Source of the DNA: Lachnospiraceae bacterium A2
GTDB taxonomy: Bacteria; Bacillota; Clostridia; Lachnospirales; Lachnospiraceae
Direction of reading: 5' to 3'
DNA: 64,000 nucleotides
NCBI GenBank assembly: GCA_000403315.2
Contig: KE159636.1
Location: 1,525,740-1,589,739, forward strand
Shown here: positions 8,330 to 18,001 of the stretch, in pieces
Numbering within the stretch: the stretch's first letter is position 1
Layout of the letters: every line of letters begins with the position of its first letter
Made by a program: the position numbers and the translations under genes
The notes under the pieces: model-generated
The model's input: the letters and a program-made list of their open reading frames with translations, nothing else
The model's database searches: none
Told to the model about the DNA's origin: nothing

Positions 8330-9592
8330 ATGGCATTGGCAAAGAAGCCTGTAAATGGCATGAAAGATATTTTACCGGAAGAAATGCAGATCCGGGACTA
8401 CGTAATGAATGTAATTAAAGAAACTTACCGCAGCTTTGGGTTTACCCCCATTGAAACCCCCTGCATGGAAAACATTGCAAATTTAAGCAATAAGCAGGGC
8501 GGGGAGAACGAGAAACTGATTTTTAAGGTCCTGAAGCGGGGGGAGAAGCTGAACCTTGAAACCGCCCAGACAGAACTTGACGTGGTGGATTTTGGGATGC
8601 GTTATGATTTGACCGTGCCTTTGGCAAGGTTTTATTCCAATAACGCCAACAGCCTGCCTTCCCCTTTCAAGGCCCTGCAGATGGGGAATGTCTGGCGGGC
8701 AGACCGTCCCCAGCGGGGCAGGTACCGCCAGTTTATGCAGTGCGACATCGATATTTTAGGGGAGCCCAGCAACCTTGCGGAAATTGAACTGATTCTTGCA
8801 ACTACTACCACCCTTGGCAAACTGGGCTTCAAAAATTTCCAAATCCGTATCAATGAACGTCGGATTTTGAAGGCTATGGCAGCTTACAGCGGTTTTTCCG
8901 AGGATTCTTATGACACCGTATTTATTATTCTGGACAAAATGGACAAGATTGGCCTTGAGGGCGTAGCGGCAGAACTGGAAAAGAACGGATTTGCAAAAGA
9001 ATCCATAGACAAATATCTGGAATTGTTCCGCAGTATAAAAGGGAAAGAAGATGTGGGGGCAGGGGTTTCCTGCCTTGCAGGGCAGCTTGGGGAATTTCTG
9101 GAGGAGGAAGTGGCCGCAAGCCTAAAGGAAATTGCATCCTGCGTCAATGGCACCAAGGAAGCAGAATTTGATTTAGTCTTTGACCCGACGCTGGTACGTG
9201 GCATGTCTTATTACACAGGGACGATTTTTGAAATTGCCATGCCGGAATTTGGCGGAAGCTGCGGCGGCGGCGGCCGTTACGATAAAATGATTGGGAAATT
9301 CACCGGGAACGACGTCCCAGCCTGCGGGTTTTCCATTGGGTTTGAGCGGATTATCCTGCTGCTGTTAGAAAGCGGGTTCCAAGTGCCCGGGCAGTCGGAG
9401 AAGCTTGCTTACTTAGTTGAAAAAAAATATCCGGAAGAAAAGCTTGCCCAAGTCATTGCAGAAGCCCAGGAGGAGCGCAGGGCAGGGAAACAGGTGCTGG
9501 TAGCCCGGATGAACAAAAATAAAAAATTCCAGAAGGAAAAGCTGGCGGCAGAAGGATATGGGGAAATAAAAGAATTTTTTTGCCGGGGTTAA
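8330..9592 (+). CDS. hisS: Histidine-tRNA ligase
   Basis: A 420-residue class II aminoacyl-tRNA synthetase that charges tRNA-His. Motif 2 is in GNVWRADRPQRGRYRQFMQCDID, the histidine-binding loop in LVRGMSYYTGTIFE and motif 3 in GFSIGFERI; the C-terminal anticodon-binding domain begins near residue 325. The start MALAKKPVNGMKD is preceded by AAAAGGAGGA. The open frame extends upstream to 8225, but that part lacks a ribosome site and homologous features. It is followed after 40 bases by aspS, the standard order in Bacillota. Confidence 0.96.
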   Translation: MALAKKPVNGMKDILPEEMQIRDYVMNVIKETYRSFGFTPIETPCMENIANLSNKQGGENEKLIFKVLKRGEKLNLETAQTELDVVDFGMRYDLTVPLARFYSNNANSLPSPFKALQMGNVWRADRPQRGRYRQFMQCDIDILGEPSNLAEIELILATTTTLGKLGFKNFQIRINERRILKAMAAYSGFSEDSYDTVFIILDKMDKIGLEGVAAELEKNGFAKESIDKYLELFRSIKGKEDVGAGVSCLAGQLGEFLEEEVAASLKEIASCVNGTKEAEFDLVFDPTLVRGMSYYTGTIFEIAMPEFGGSCGGGGRYDKMIGKFTGNDVPACGFSIGFERIILLLLESGFQVPGQSEKLAYLVEKKYPEEKLAQVIAEAQEERRAGKQVLVARMNKNKKFQKEKLAAEGYGEIKEFFCRG

Positions 9593-9632
9593 AGTTTTGT
9601 TAAGATAAAAATTAATTATCAGGAGGAAAAAC

Positions 9633-11441
9633 ATGGCAGAATCAATGAAGGGCCTGCACAGGACCCACAGATGTACAGAAGTATCAGGCAGCGAAATTGG
9701 CCAGCAAGTGACAGTCATGGGCTGGGTACAGAAGCGCAGGAATTTAGGGAGTTTAATTTTCATAGATTTGCGGGACCGTTCCGGCCTGCTCCAGATCGTT
9801 TTTGACGAGCCGAAGGTGGGAAGCGAAGGCTTTGCGAAAGCGGGCTCCCTGCGGAGCGAATATGTCGTTGCAGTAACCGGGACAGTGGAAAAACGTGCCG
9901 CAGCCGTAAATGAAAGCCTGAAAACAGGGGAGATAGAAGTAATTGCTTCTGATATCCGCATCCTGTCAGAAGCAGAAACGCCCCCCTTCCCCATTGAGGA
10001 AAATTCCCAGACAAAAGAAGATTTGCGCCTGAGATACCGGTTTTTGGACCTGCGCAGGCCGGATATCCAGCGGAATATGATGATGAAAAGCAAGGTATCC
10101 ATGCTGCTGCGGAATTTTATGGAACAGGAAGGGTTTCTGGAAATTGAAACCCCCATGCTGACAAAATCCACGCCGGAAGGGGCAAGGGATTACCTGGTGC
10201 CCAGCCGGGTGCATCCGGGGACGTTTTACGCATTGCCCCAATCCCCCCAGTTGTTTAAGCAGCTTTTAATGTGTTCCGGCTATGACAGGTATTTCCAGAT
10301 TGCAAGGTGCTTCCGGGATGAGGACTTGCGGGCGGACCGCCAGCCGGAATTTACCCAGGCGGACATGGAGATGGCGTTTGTGGATGTGGAAGACGTGTTG
10401 GAAGTCAATGAGCGGCTGCTCCAATATGTATTCAAGGAAGCAATCGGCGTAGACGTGCCCCTGCCTATCCCGCGGATGACTTGGCAGGAAGCCATGGACC
10501 GCTATGGCTCCGATAAGCCGGATACCCGGTTTGGCATGGAACTGGTAAATGTGTCAGGAACCGTGGAAGGCTGCGGCTTCGGCGTATTTACCGGCGCGCT
10601 GGAGCAGGGGGGATCTGTCCGCGGCCTGAATGTAAAAGGCCAGGGGGGGATGCCCAGGAAGAAAATTGACAAGCTGGTGGAATTTGCCAAAGGCTGCGGC
10701 GCCAAAGGGCTGGCTTATCTGGCAGTCAATGAAGACGGGACATACAAATCCTCATTTGCCAAATTTATGGAAGAAGATGCCTTAAAGGCTTTGGTGGAAA
10801 AAATGGAAGGCCAGCCGGGGGATCTTCTGCTCTTTGCCGCAGACAAAAATAAAATTGTCTGGAACGTGCTGGGGGCAATCCGCCTGGAACTGGGGAAAGA
10901 ATTTGGCATGATTGACAAAAATAAATACAATTTTCTCTGGGTTACAGAATTTCCATTGCTGGAGTGGTCCGAGGAGGAAAACCGGTTTATGGCAGCCCAC
11001 CATCCTTTTACCATGCCTATGGAGGAGGACTGGCATCTGATTGATTCCGACCCGGGCGCGGTGCGGGCAAAGGCTTACGATATTGTATTAAACGGCACAG
11101 AGCTGGGCGGCGGTTCCGTCCGTATCCATCAGGACGATGTCCAGGAAAAAATGCTGGAAGTGCTGGGCTTTACCAAAGAACGGGCCCATGAGCAGTTTGG
11201 TTTCCTGTTAAATGCATTTAAATACGGCGTCCCGCCCCACGCAGGCCTTGCTTTTGGGCTGGACCGGATGATTATGCTGATGGTGCAGTGCGACTCCCTC
11301 CGGGATGTCATCGCCTTCCCCAAAGTGAAGGATGCTTCCTGCCTGATGACAGAAGCGCCAGGGGCAGTGGAAGAAAAGCAGCTTGAGGAACTGGCGATTA
11401 TCATCCAGCCCCAGAAGGAAACGGAGGAAGCAGTTCCGTAA
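9633..11441 (+). CDS. aspS: Aspartate-tRNA ligase
   Basis: A 602-residue bacterial-type AspRS. It has an N-terminal OB-fold anticodon-binding domain (GQQVTVMGWVQKRRNLGSLI), the class II motif 2 in QIARCFRDEDLRADRQPEFTQ, a GAD insertion domain around residues 285-410, and motif 3 in AFGLDRMIMLM. Length matches bacterial enzymes. AGGAGG precedes the ATG. It is probably cotranscribed with hisS. Confidence 0.97.
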   Translation: MAESMKGLHRTHRCTEVSGSEIGQQVTVMGWVQKRRNLGSLIFIDLRDRSGLLQIVFDEPKVGSEGFAKAGSLRSEYVVAVTGTVEKRAAAVNESLKTGEIEVIASDIRILSEAETPPFPIEENSQTKEDLRLRYRFLDLRRPDIQRNMMMKSKVSMLLRNFMEQEGFLEIETPMLTKSTPEGARDYLVPSRVHPGTFYALPQSPQLFKQLLMCSGYDRYFQIARCFRDEDLRADRQPEFTQADMEMAFVDVEDVLEVNERLLQYVFKEAIGVDVPLPIPRMTWQEAMDRYGSDKPDTRFGMELVNVSGTVEGCGFGVFTGALEQGGSVRGLNVKGQGGMPRKKIDKLVEFAKGCGAKGLAYLAVNEDGTYKSSFAKFMEEDALKALVEKMEGQPGDLLLFAADKNKIVWNVLGAIRLELGKEFGMIDKNKYNFLWVTEFPLLEWSEEENRFMAAHHPFTMPMEEDWHLIDSDPGAVRAKAYDIVLNGTELGGGSVRIHQDDVQEKMLEVLGFTKERAHEQFGFLLNAFKYGVPPHAGLAFGLDRMIMLMVQCDSLRDVIAFPKVKDASCLMTEAPGAVEEKQLEELAIIIQPQKETEEAVP

Positions 11442-11616
11442 CGTCCATCACTGCCCACGGAAAACAGTACCTTTGCCCCAAAAATCCCCGAATGCAACCG
11501 GAAGTTTACATGAAAATCTCCAAAAGCAACACCAAATCGGCAGACTTTACACGCAGGATACGGTAAAATAATTTCACCGGAAGCGCAGAAGGAACTAAAA
11601 AAAACAGAAAGGTGAA

Positions 11617-12174
11617 ATGAAAATGGACGTATTTGGAGAGAACCTGCAATTTTACAGAAAACAAAAAAGCATGACCCAGGAACAGCTTGCCGAACAGCTT
11701 GAGGTATCCCGGCAGACTGTTTCCAAATGGGAGGCTGGGGCTTCTTATCCAGAGATGGAAAAAATCCTCCAGCTTTGCGATACATTTTCCTGCGATATGG
11801 ATACCTTGCTCCGTAAGGATGCAGCCGTATTGGAAACAGCAGACAGCCAAGGCTATGCCCGGCATATGGAAAAACGCAGGAGGTATATCACCTTTGGCGT
11901 TGCCTTCCTGATACTTGGCGTAGCCATGACCCAAATCTTAGAGGGGTTCCAAAAGCCGGAACAGGTGTCCAACATGGTATTCCTGTCCATGGCTATTGTG
12001 TCCGTGCTGGTGTTTGTTGTGGCTGGGCTGGAGCATAGCGTTTATCAGAAAAACCATCCGTTTATCCCAGATTTTTACACAGCAAAGGAAAAAGCGGAAT
12101 TTGAAGAAAAATTTCCCCGCCGTGCAGCGTCTGGCATTGGGCTGATGTTCCTTTTATGGGCTTACTCCCAATAG
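11617..12174 (+). CDS. XRE-family regulator with membrane-spanning tail
   Basis: A 185-residue protein with a Cro/C1 helix-turn-helix at residues 6-60 (MTQEQLAEQLEVSRQTVSKW is the recognition region) and then a hydrophobic C-terminal half with two or three membrane segments. Membrane-tailed XRE regulators are common in Lachnospiraceae and usually longer; this one stops at LMFLLWAYSQ in the middle of a membrane segment, so it may be truncated. The target is unknown. It starts after GAAAGGTGA. Confidence 0.75.
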   Translation: MKMDVFGENLQFYRKQKSMTQEQLAEQLEVSRQTVSKWEAGASYPEMEKILQLCDTFSCDMDTLLRKDAAVLETADSQGYARHMEKRRRYITFGVAFLILGVAMTQILEGFQKPEQVSNMVFLSMAIVSVLVFVVAGLEHSVYQKNHPFIPDFYTAKEKAEFEEKFPRRAASGIGLMFLLWAYSQ

Positions 12175-12184
12175 ATACTCCCCC

Positions 12185-12221
12185 GGCTTGCTGCGGTGCA
12201 GAGTTGCTGCACCGTTGCAGG
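12185..12221. repeat. Hairpin after the XRE gene
   Basis: GGTGCA and TGCACC form a perfect stem, extended outward by TTGC and GCAA. It has no T-run and shares the text GGCTTGCTGCGG with the REP-like repeat near 21,004, so it may be a decayed copy of that repeat rather than a terminator. Confidence 0.4.
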
Positions 12222-12363
12222 CCAATATTTCTGGCTGTGATTCTTATGCCAAAAGGAAGTGCATGTTGTTCCGCTCTGGATGCAGGCAGTTCCTTCCTTG
12301 AAGTATTCCCTTCCCAAATCTCAAAATTTGGCAGTCTTTTTTCACACCTTTTTAAACTCCAAA

Positions 12364-12378
12364 CTTGTACATATACAA
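12364..12378 (+). promoter_or_regulatory. AraR-like operator, distal
   Basis: CTTGTACATATACAA is a dyad resembling the AraR operator pattern known in Bacillus (ATTTGTACGTACAAAT). It lies about 100 bases before the proximal operator. A half-site GTTGTAC is near 12,420. Confidence 0.55.
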
Positions 12379-12453
12379 ATATACCGATAAATAAACCAAT
12401 ATTGAAATATGCACAAAAAGTTGTACCCATTTTTGTAACATATCCCAACTTGA

Positions 12454-12483
12454 TTTCCAAAAATTTGTACAGTACAATATAAT
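12454..12483 (+). promoter_or_regulatory. chvE-mmsAB promoter with AraR-like operator in the spacer
   Basis: TATAAT at 12,478-12,483 with a weak -35 TTTCCA at 12,454 (18-base spacer). ATTTGTACAGTACAAT (12,463-12,478) occupies the spacer and nearly matches the AraR operator. Binding there would block RNA polymerase, so the transporter is probably de-repressed by a pentose such as arabinose. Confidence 0.6.
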
Positions 12484-12542
12484 TACCAAATAAAGATGTG
12501 AACTCAAAAGAGAAAACATCAAAGAACAAGGAGGTAGAAAGG

Positions 12543-13646
12543 ATGAAAAAGAAAATTCTCAGCGTGGCTCTTCTTGCAGTCATGGTGCTTTCCCTCACGC
12601 TCGCAGGGTGTGGAACTGGCAGCTCGGGCAGCGGTGGGGAACAACAGGGGGGCAATGGGAAGATTGTCGGTGTGGCCATGCCGACGCAAAGTTCAGAAAG
12701 GTGGATAAAAGATGGCCGGAACATGAAGGCAAGGCTGGAAGAACTGGGCTATGAAGTGTTCCTGCAATATGCAGAGGACGACGTACAGGTCCAGCTTGCG
12801 CAGATTGAAACCATGATAGCCATGGACGTGGACTGCCTTGTGGTAGCAGCAGTGGATTCCTCCGCTTTGATTAATGCATTGAAAACGGCCAAAGAGGTTG
12901 GCATCCCAGTCATTTCCTATGACCGCTTGCTGATGAACACAGATTCCGTGGACTATTATGCATCCTTTGACAACGAAGGGGTAGGCAGGAAAATTGGGGA
13001 ATACATTGAAGAAAAAGCAAACCTGGCAGAAGCAACAGAGCCGCTGACGATAGAATTTTTTATGGGTTCGCCGGATGACAACAATGCAGTGCTCCTGTAC
13101 AAAGGCGTAATGAGCGTACTGCAGAAATACCTTGACGACGGGACGCTGGTCTGTAAGTCAGGGAGGACGTCTTTTGAGGAAACCTGTATCCTGCGCTGGT
13201 CCCAGGAAGTGGCCCTGCAGAACTGCGAAAATTACCTGTCCGGGTTCTATGCAGATGACAAGCTGGATATCTGCTGTTCCGCATTTGACGGGTTTGCCTA
13301 CGGGATTAAGGCCGCACTGGAAGCAGCCGGGTACACGGCGGAGGACTGGCCCATCATTACCGGGCAGGACGCAGAAATTATGGCAGTCAAGAATATCATC
13401 GACGGCAAGCAGACCCAGACAATTTTCAAGAATACGGAGCTCCTTGCAGACAAGTGTGCCGGGATGGTACAGGCAGTGATAGAAGGCAGCGAGCCGGAAA
13501 TCAACGATACGGAAACATACGACAACGGGAAAATGGTAGTGCCTTCCTATCTGTGTGAGCCCCTGTCCCTGGATGCAGACAACTACAAGGAACTTGTCAT
13601 AGACAGCGGCTATTACAAAGAGGAAGAAATTCAGAAAGCAAAATAA
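12543..13646 (+). CDS. chvE: Multiple-monosaccharide ABC transporter substrate-binding lipoprotein
   Basis: A 367-residue lipoprotein: signal peptide with lipobox LTLAGC, then a periplasmic-binding protein type I fold of the ChvE/GguA-associated kind (IVGVAMPTQSSERWIKDGRN; DVDCLVVAAVDSSAL). It delivers monosaccharides such as arabinose, galactose or xylose to MmsAB. The start MKKKILS is chosen for AAGGAGG and the signal peptide; the open frame begins earlier at 12,498. First gene of the chvE-mmsA-mmsB operon, 18 bases before mmsA. Confidence 0.9.
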   Translation: MKKKILSVALLAVMVLSLTLAGCGTGSSGSGGEQQGGNGKIVGVAMPTQSSERWIKDGRNMKARLEELGYEVFLQYAEDDVQVQLAQIETMIAMDVDCLVVAAVDSSALINALKTAKEVGIPVISYDRLLMNTDSVDYYASFDNEGVGRKIGEYIEEKANLAEATEPLTIEFFMGSPDDNNAVLLYKGVMSVLQKYLDDGTLVCKSGRTSFEETCILRWSQEVALQNCENYLSGFYADDKLDICCSAFDGFAYGIKAALEAAGYTAEDWPIITGQDAEIMAVKNIIDGKQTQTIFKNTELLADKCAGMVQAVIEGSEPEINDTETYDNGKMVVPSYLCEPLSLDADNYKELVIDSGYYKEEEIQKAK

Positions 13647-13664
13647 AGGAAAGGAGTTGAGGGA

Positions 13665-15218
13665 ATGTCGGATTATATTCTGGAGATGAAGCATATTGTC
13701 AAGGATTTCTCAGGGGTAAAAGCATTGAACGATGTCAACCTGAAAGTAAAGCGCGGCGAAGTCCACGCACTCTGCGGGGAGAACGGCGCCGGGAAATCAA
13801 CCTTGATGAACGTACTGTCCGGGATTTACCCATTTGGTACATATACGGGGGACATTGTTTACAATGGGGAAATCGTGAAGAATAAAAACATCAAGGACAG
13901 TGAGAAAAAAGGGATTGTCATTATCCATCAGGAGCTTGCGCTGAGCCCATATCTGTCCATTGCGGAAAATGTGTTCCTCGGCAACGAGCAGATGAAGGTA
14001 AATGGCGTCATTGACTGGACCCAGACCAGGAACAAGGCCCAGGAAATGCTGGAGAAGGTAGGCCTTGGGCATGAAAACCTGGACGCTCCCATTAACAGCC
14101 TTGGGGTAGGCAAACAGCAGTTAATCGAAATTGCAAAAGCGTTGGCAAAAAAAGTGGACCTGCTGATTTTGGACGAGCCAACCGCAGCTTTAAACGACGA
14201 GGAGAGCGCACAGCTTCTGGAAATCATGCTGAAGCTGAAAAAGCAGGGCATTACCAGCATTATCATTTCCCATAAATTAAATGAAATCAGCTATGTGGCG
14301 GACGCTATTACAGTAATCCGGGACGGCCAGACCATTGAAACCCTTACAAAAGGCGTGGATGATTTTTCCGAGGACCGGATTATTAAAGGCATGGTTGGCC
14401 GCGAGCTGACAAACCGCTATCCAGAGCGCACGGACTGCCCCATCGGCGACGTGGTGATGGAAGTGAAAAATTGGAACGTGTACCACCCGGAAGACCCACG
14501 CCGCCAGGTTTTGAAAAATATCAACATTAAGGTGCGCGCCGGGGAAGTGGTGGGCCTTGCAGGCCTGATGGGCGCAGGCCGGACGGAATTTGCCATGAGC
14601 GTATTCGGCCAGCAGTACGGCCAGAAAATTACCGGGCAAATCCTGATGCACGGCCAGCAGGTGGAAATCAAGAGCGTGAAAGACGCCATTGCGCATAAAA
14701 TTGCATATACCTCTGAGGACCGGAAAAATTATGGATTGATTTTGTTCAACGACATCAAATGGAATATGTCCCTGGCAGCTTTGCGGGGGTATTTTTCCAA
14801 GAACGGGATTGTGGACGAAAATAAGGAAGTCCTTGAAGCGGAAAACTATAAAAAGAGAATCAACATCAAATCCCATTCCGTCCATCAGGCGGTAGGAAGC
14901 CTTTCCGGCGGGAACCAACAGAAAGTCATCCTTGCAAAATGGATGCTGACGGAGCCGGACGTACTGATTTTGGACGAGCCAACCCGCGGGATTGACGTAG
15001 GGGCAAAATATGAAATTTACTGCGCCATCAACGAGCTGGCAAAATCCGGGAAAGCAGTTATCGTCATTTCCTCTGAAATGCCTGAAATCCTTGGGACATG
15101 CGACAGGACGTATGTGCTGAACGAAGGGCATATTGCCGGGGAACTGTCAAAAGAAGATTTATCACAGGAAAAAATCATGAAATGCATTATGCAGGATAAT
15201 AACAGGAAAGGAGAATAA
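13665..15218 (+). CDS. mmsA: Multiple-monosaccharide ABC transporter ATPase
   Basis: A 517-residue fused double ATPase as in RbsA/XylG/GguA. The first domain has Walker [10 protein letters not shown] and Walker [12 protein letters not shown]; the second has signature LSGGNQQKV and Walker [13 protein letters not shown], with a degenerate Walker A (GLMGAGRTE) as is normal in this family. It powers uptake with MmsB. The gene lies 18 bases after chvE and 2 bases before mmsB, so the three are one operon. Confidence 0.94.
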   Translation: MSDYILEMKHIVKDFSGVKALNDVNLKVKRGEVHALCGENGAGKSTLMNVLSGIYPFGTYTGDIVYNGEIVKNKNIKDSEKKGIVIIHQELALSPYLSIAENVFLGNEQMKVNGVIDWTQTRNKAQEMLEKVGLGHENLDAPINSLGVGKQQLIEIAKALAKKVDLLILDEPTAALNDEESAQLLEIMLKLKKQGITSIIISHKLNEISYVADAITVIRDGQTIETLTKGVDDFSEDRIIKGMVGRELTNRYPERTDCPIGDVVMEVKNWNVYHPEDPRRQVLKNINIKVRAGEVVGLAGLMGAGRTEFAMSVFGQQYGQKITGQILMHGQQVEIKSVKDAIAHKIAYTSEDRKNYGLILFNDIKWNMSLAALRGYFSKNGIVDENKEVLEAENYKKRINIKSHSVHQAVGSLSGGNQQKVILAKWMLTEPDVLILDEPTRGIDVGAKYEIYCAINELAKSGKAVIVISSEMPEILGTCDRTYVLNEGHIAGELSKEDLSQEKIMKCIMQDNNRKGE

Positions 15219-15220
15219 CA

Positions 15221-16390
15221 ATGGATAAGAAGAAAACGGTAAACCTTAGTTTAAAGCAATACGGCATGGTTTTTGCGATGATTATCATCTTCATCGTGTT
15301 CTATGTGCTGACAGGAGGCACGAATGCCACCCCAATGAACATTAACAACCTGATTATGCAGAACAGCTATGTTATTATCCTTGCCACTGGTATGCTGCTG
15401 TGCGTATTGACTGGTAACGTAGACCTTGGCGTCGGCTCTTATGTAGCCCTTTGCGGCGCAGTTGCCGGGAAGCTGATTGTAGAACAGAACATGAGCATCC
15501 CGGTAGCAATCCTTGCAGCCCTTGCAGTCGGAGCTATTTTCGGCGCATTTAACGGCTTTTTTATCGCATACCTGAATATCCCGCCTTTCGTAGTGACTTT
15601 GGCCGGGATGCTGATTGGCCGCGGCCTTACTTATACCTTCCTGGAAAACAAGACCGTAGGCCCCCTTCCGGATTCCTTTGTGAAAATCGGGGCAGGCTTC
15701 TTTGCCACAAATAAAGTGCCTTTTGGCAGTGGGACCATTGATATTGTCACTATCCTTGTAGCTGTTGTAGCTTCTGTGCTCATTGTCGGTGCAGAGCTTA
15801 AGAAAATCAAGACCCAGCAGAAGTACGGTTTTGCCATGGTGCCCATGTGGCAGATTGGCGTAAAGCTGGCGGCAACCCTGTTAATCCTTTGGTTCTTCTT
15901 CTTTAAGATTGCTACCTACAACGGGATTCCGCTGATTTTGATTGTTATGGGTATTATTGTTGGCATTTACCATTTTGTTACCAGCAAGACCGTTGCAGGG
16001 CGCCAGGTCTATGCACTGGGCGGCAATGAGAAGGCCGCAAGGCTTTCTGGTATCAATACCAAGAAGGTGTACTTCTGGGTATATACCAACATGGGGTTCC
16101 TCTCTGCAATTGCAGGTATCGTCCTTGCAGCCCGTAATGCATCCGCAACCCCAAAGGCCGGGGACGGGTTTGAGCTTGACGCCATTGCAGCCTGCTATAT
16201 CGGCGGCGCAGCCGCATCCGGCGGCGTCGGCACCATAGTTGGGGCGGTTATCGGTGCGTTTGTAATGGGAATCTTAAACAACGGCATGTTCCTGGTAGGC
16301 TTGTCCACAGATTTCCAGAAGGTAGTAAAAGGCCTTGTCCTCCTTGGGGCAGTTACCTTTGATATCCTCTCAAGCAAAAAGAAAAATTAA
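15221..16390 (+). CDS. mmsB: Multiple-monosaccharide ABC transporter permease
   Basis: A 389-residue permease of the RbsC/XylH/GguB family with about ten membrane segments. The conserved loop GRQVYALGGNEKAARLSGIN and the C-terminal AACYIGGAAASGGVGTIVG are hallmarks. It forms the channel for the ChvE-MmsA transporter. AGGAGA precedes ATG 15,221. A strong terminator follows at 16,486. Confidence 0.94.
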   Translation: MDKKKTVNLSLKQYGMVFAMIIIFIVFYVLTGGTNATPMNINNLIMQNSYVIILATGMLLCVLTGNVDLGVGSYVALCGAVAGKLIVEQNMSIPVAILAALAVGAIFGAFNGFFIAYLNIPPFVVTLAGMLIGRGLTYTFLENKTVGPLPDSFVKIGAGFFATNKVPFGSGTIDIVTILVAVVASVLIVGAELKKIKTQQKYGFAMVPMWQIGVKLAATLLILWFFFFKIATYNGIPLILIVMGIIVGIYHFVTSKTVAGRQVYALGGNEKAARLSGINTKKVYFWVYTNMGFLSAIAGIVLAARNASATPKAGDGFELDAIAACYIGGAAASGGVGTIVGAVIGAFVMGILNNGMFLVGLSTDFQKVVKGLVLLGAVTFDILSSKKKN

Positions 16391-16485
16391 ATAAGGAAAA
16401 TCAAACGATTGCTCCAGTGCAAATATCACAAAAACTTAGGAAAGTAAAAACTGTGGTATTGGGCACCGGAGGAATGCACGCCCAG

Positions 16486-16522
16486 CCTGCCCATGCCAAG
16501 CCGCATGGGCAGGAATTTTTTT
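16486..16522 (+). terminator. Terminator of the chvE-mmsAB operon
   Basis: CCTGCCCATGC and GCATGGGCAGG form a perfect 11-bp stem with a 6-base loop, followed by AA and seven T. Confidence 0.95.
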
Positions 16523-16560
16523 CCTGAAAGATCTTCCCTTTCCCCTCAGCATAATGTAAT

Positions 16561-16655
16561 CTTGTATTGGAACCTGTCTATATACACAAAACTTGTATTT
16601 CCTTTTTGGTGCATTTCCCAATTGCCAAACCAAAAGTTGTATTGTATATTTAGAA
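16561..16655 (+). promoter_or_regulatory. AraR-like half-sites before araR
   Basis: CTTGTATT occurs at 16,561 and 16,592 and GTTGTATTGTAT at about 16,637. These resemble the TTGTAC half-sites before chvE and suggest that the repressor controls its own gene. Confidence 0.4.
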
Positions 16656-16732
16656 GATAATGACAATGCGGTAATGTTCTGAACGTGTTTTTTTGCTTTT
16701 TACTTACATTAAAAAAGATGGAGGCAGATACA

Positions 16733-17899
16733 ATGGAAGAACCAGTTGCAAAATATAAGGAGATATGCCTGTGGGTAAAAAAACGCCTGGAAAATGGGGA
16801 GTTAAAGCCCGGGGACAGGATAGAATCGGAGTATAAGCTGTGCAGCCGGTTTCAGGTCAGCAGGCAGACCGTGCGGCATGCCATTGCCGTGCTGGAGCAA
16901 GAGGGGATTGTCCACAGGCAGCAGGGCAGCGGGACATATATCAATGACATTGCCAATGCGGTCCCTAAGAAGGAACGGACCATGCAGATTGCGGTTATGA
17001 CAACATTTGTGCAGGAGTATATCTTTGCTTCTATTATAAGGGAATTGGAGGCACAGTTTTCGGACGCGGAATACAACCTGCAAATTTCTGTAACGAACAA
17101 CTCTGTAGAAAAAGAGAGGTTCATTTTAAAAAATATTTTGACGAAACATACAGTAGACGGCCTGATTGCCGAAACTACAAGGAGCGGCCTGCCCAATCCA
17201 AATTTAAATATTTACCGGAAAATTATGGAGCGGGGCATCCCGGTGCTTTTTATCAACAGCTATTACCCCCGCCTGGAAGCCCCACATGTCAGTTTAAATG
17301 ACAAATTGGCGGGGAAACTGGTGACGGAGTACCTGCTGCAGCAGGGGCACCGGAATATTGCAGCTATTTTCAAGTGCGACGACGGGCAGGGGCATCAGCG
17401 CTATGCCGGTTATCTGGAGGCCCTGATGGAATCGGACGCCAAGATTAACGACAGGTGCGTGGTGTGGGTGGATACCGAGCTGATGTCAGCCATGGAGCAG
17501 GGCGCCCAATGGCTGTTTGGAAGGCTGGAAGGCTGTACGGCGTGCGTCTGCTATAACGACGAGGTGGCAAGCAAGCTGCTGTCCATCTGTAAGGCCAACC
17601 ATGTCAGGGTACCGGAGGATTTGTCGGTAATCAGCATTGACAATTCCGATATGGCAAGCTACTGTGAAGTCCCGCTGACTTCTGCGGAAAACCCTATCCA
17701 GGACATGGCAAGGATTGCCGCCCTGCATATGCTTGACTTAATTAATGGAAAAGAAGTGCCCCATTCCACGGAACTGGAAGGCGGGATTGTGGTCCGGGAA
17801 TCCGTGGCGCCTTTTATTCCCGCGGGCAATGAGCCAAGGGTTGCCGTCCACACCCATGGTGTCCACAGTAATAGCAATGGTGCGCTTACCATGCCTTAA
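16733..17899 (+). CDS. araR: AraR-like sugar-responsive repressor (GntR HTH with LacI-type sensor)
   Basis: A 388-residue hybrid: a GntR winged helix at residues 5-70 (SRFQVSRQTVRHAIAVLEQEG) joined to a LacI/GalR effector domain (about 80-370). That fusion is the hallmark of AraR, the arabinose repressor of Bacillota. AraR-type dyads lie before chvE and half-sites before this gene, which supports local control of the sugar transporter. GGAGG at 16,720 selects ATG 16,733 over the upstream in-frame ATG at 16,685. The exact inducer is inferred. Confidence 0.8.
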   Translation: MEEPVAKYKEICLWVKKRLENGELKPGDRIESEYKLCSRFQVSRQTVRHAIAVLEQEGIVHRQQGSGTYINDIANAVPKKERTMQIAVMTTFVQEYIFASIIRELEAQFSDAEYNLQISVTNNSVEKERFILKNILTKHTVDGLIAETTRSGLPNPNLNIYRKIMERGIPVLFINSYYPRLEAPHVSLNDKLAGKLVTEYLLQQGHRNIAAIFKCDDGQGHQRYAGYLEALMESDAKINDRCVVWVDTELMSAMEQGAQWLFGRLEGCTACVCYNDEVASKLLSICKANHVRVPEDLSVISIDNSDMASYCEVPLTSAENPIQDMARIAALHMLDLINGKEVPHSTELEGGIVVRESVAPFIPAGNEPRVAVHTHGVHSNSNGALTMP

Positions 17900-18001
17900 T
17901 CCAGATGCCTTATGGACTTTAAGAAAGAAACGTGTTAAAATATGAAAAAGCATATCGGCGGCAGGCCAGTGCAGACAGAAGGGAAAGGAATGATAGAAGT
18001 T

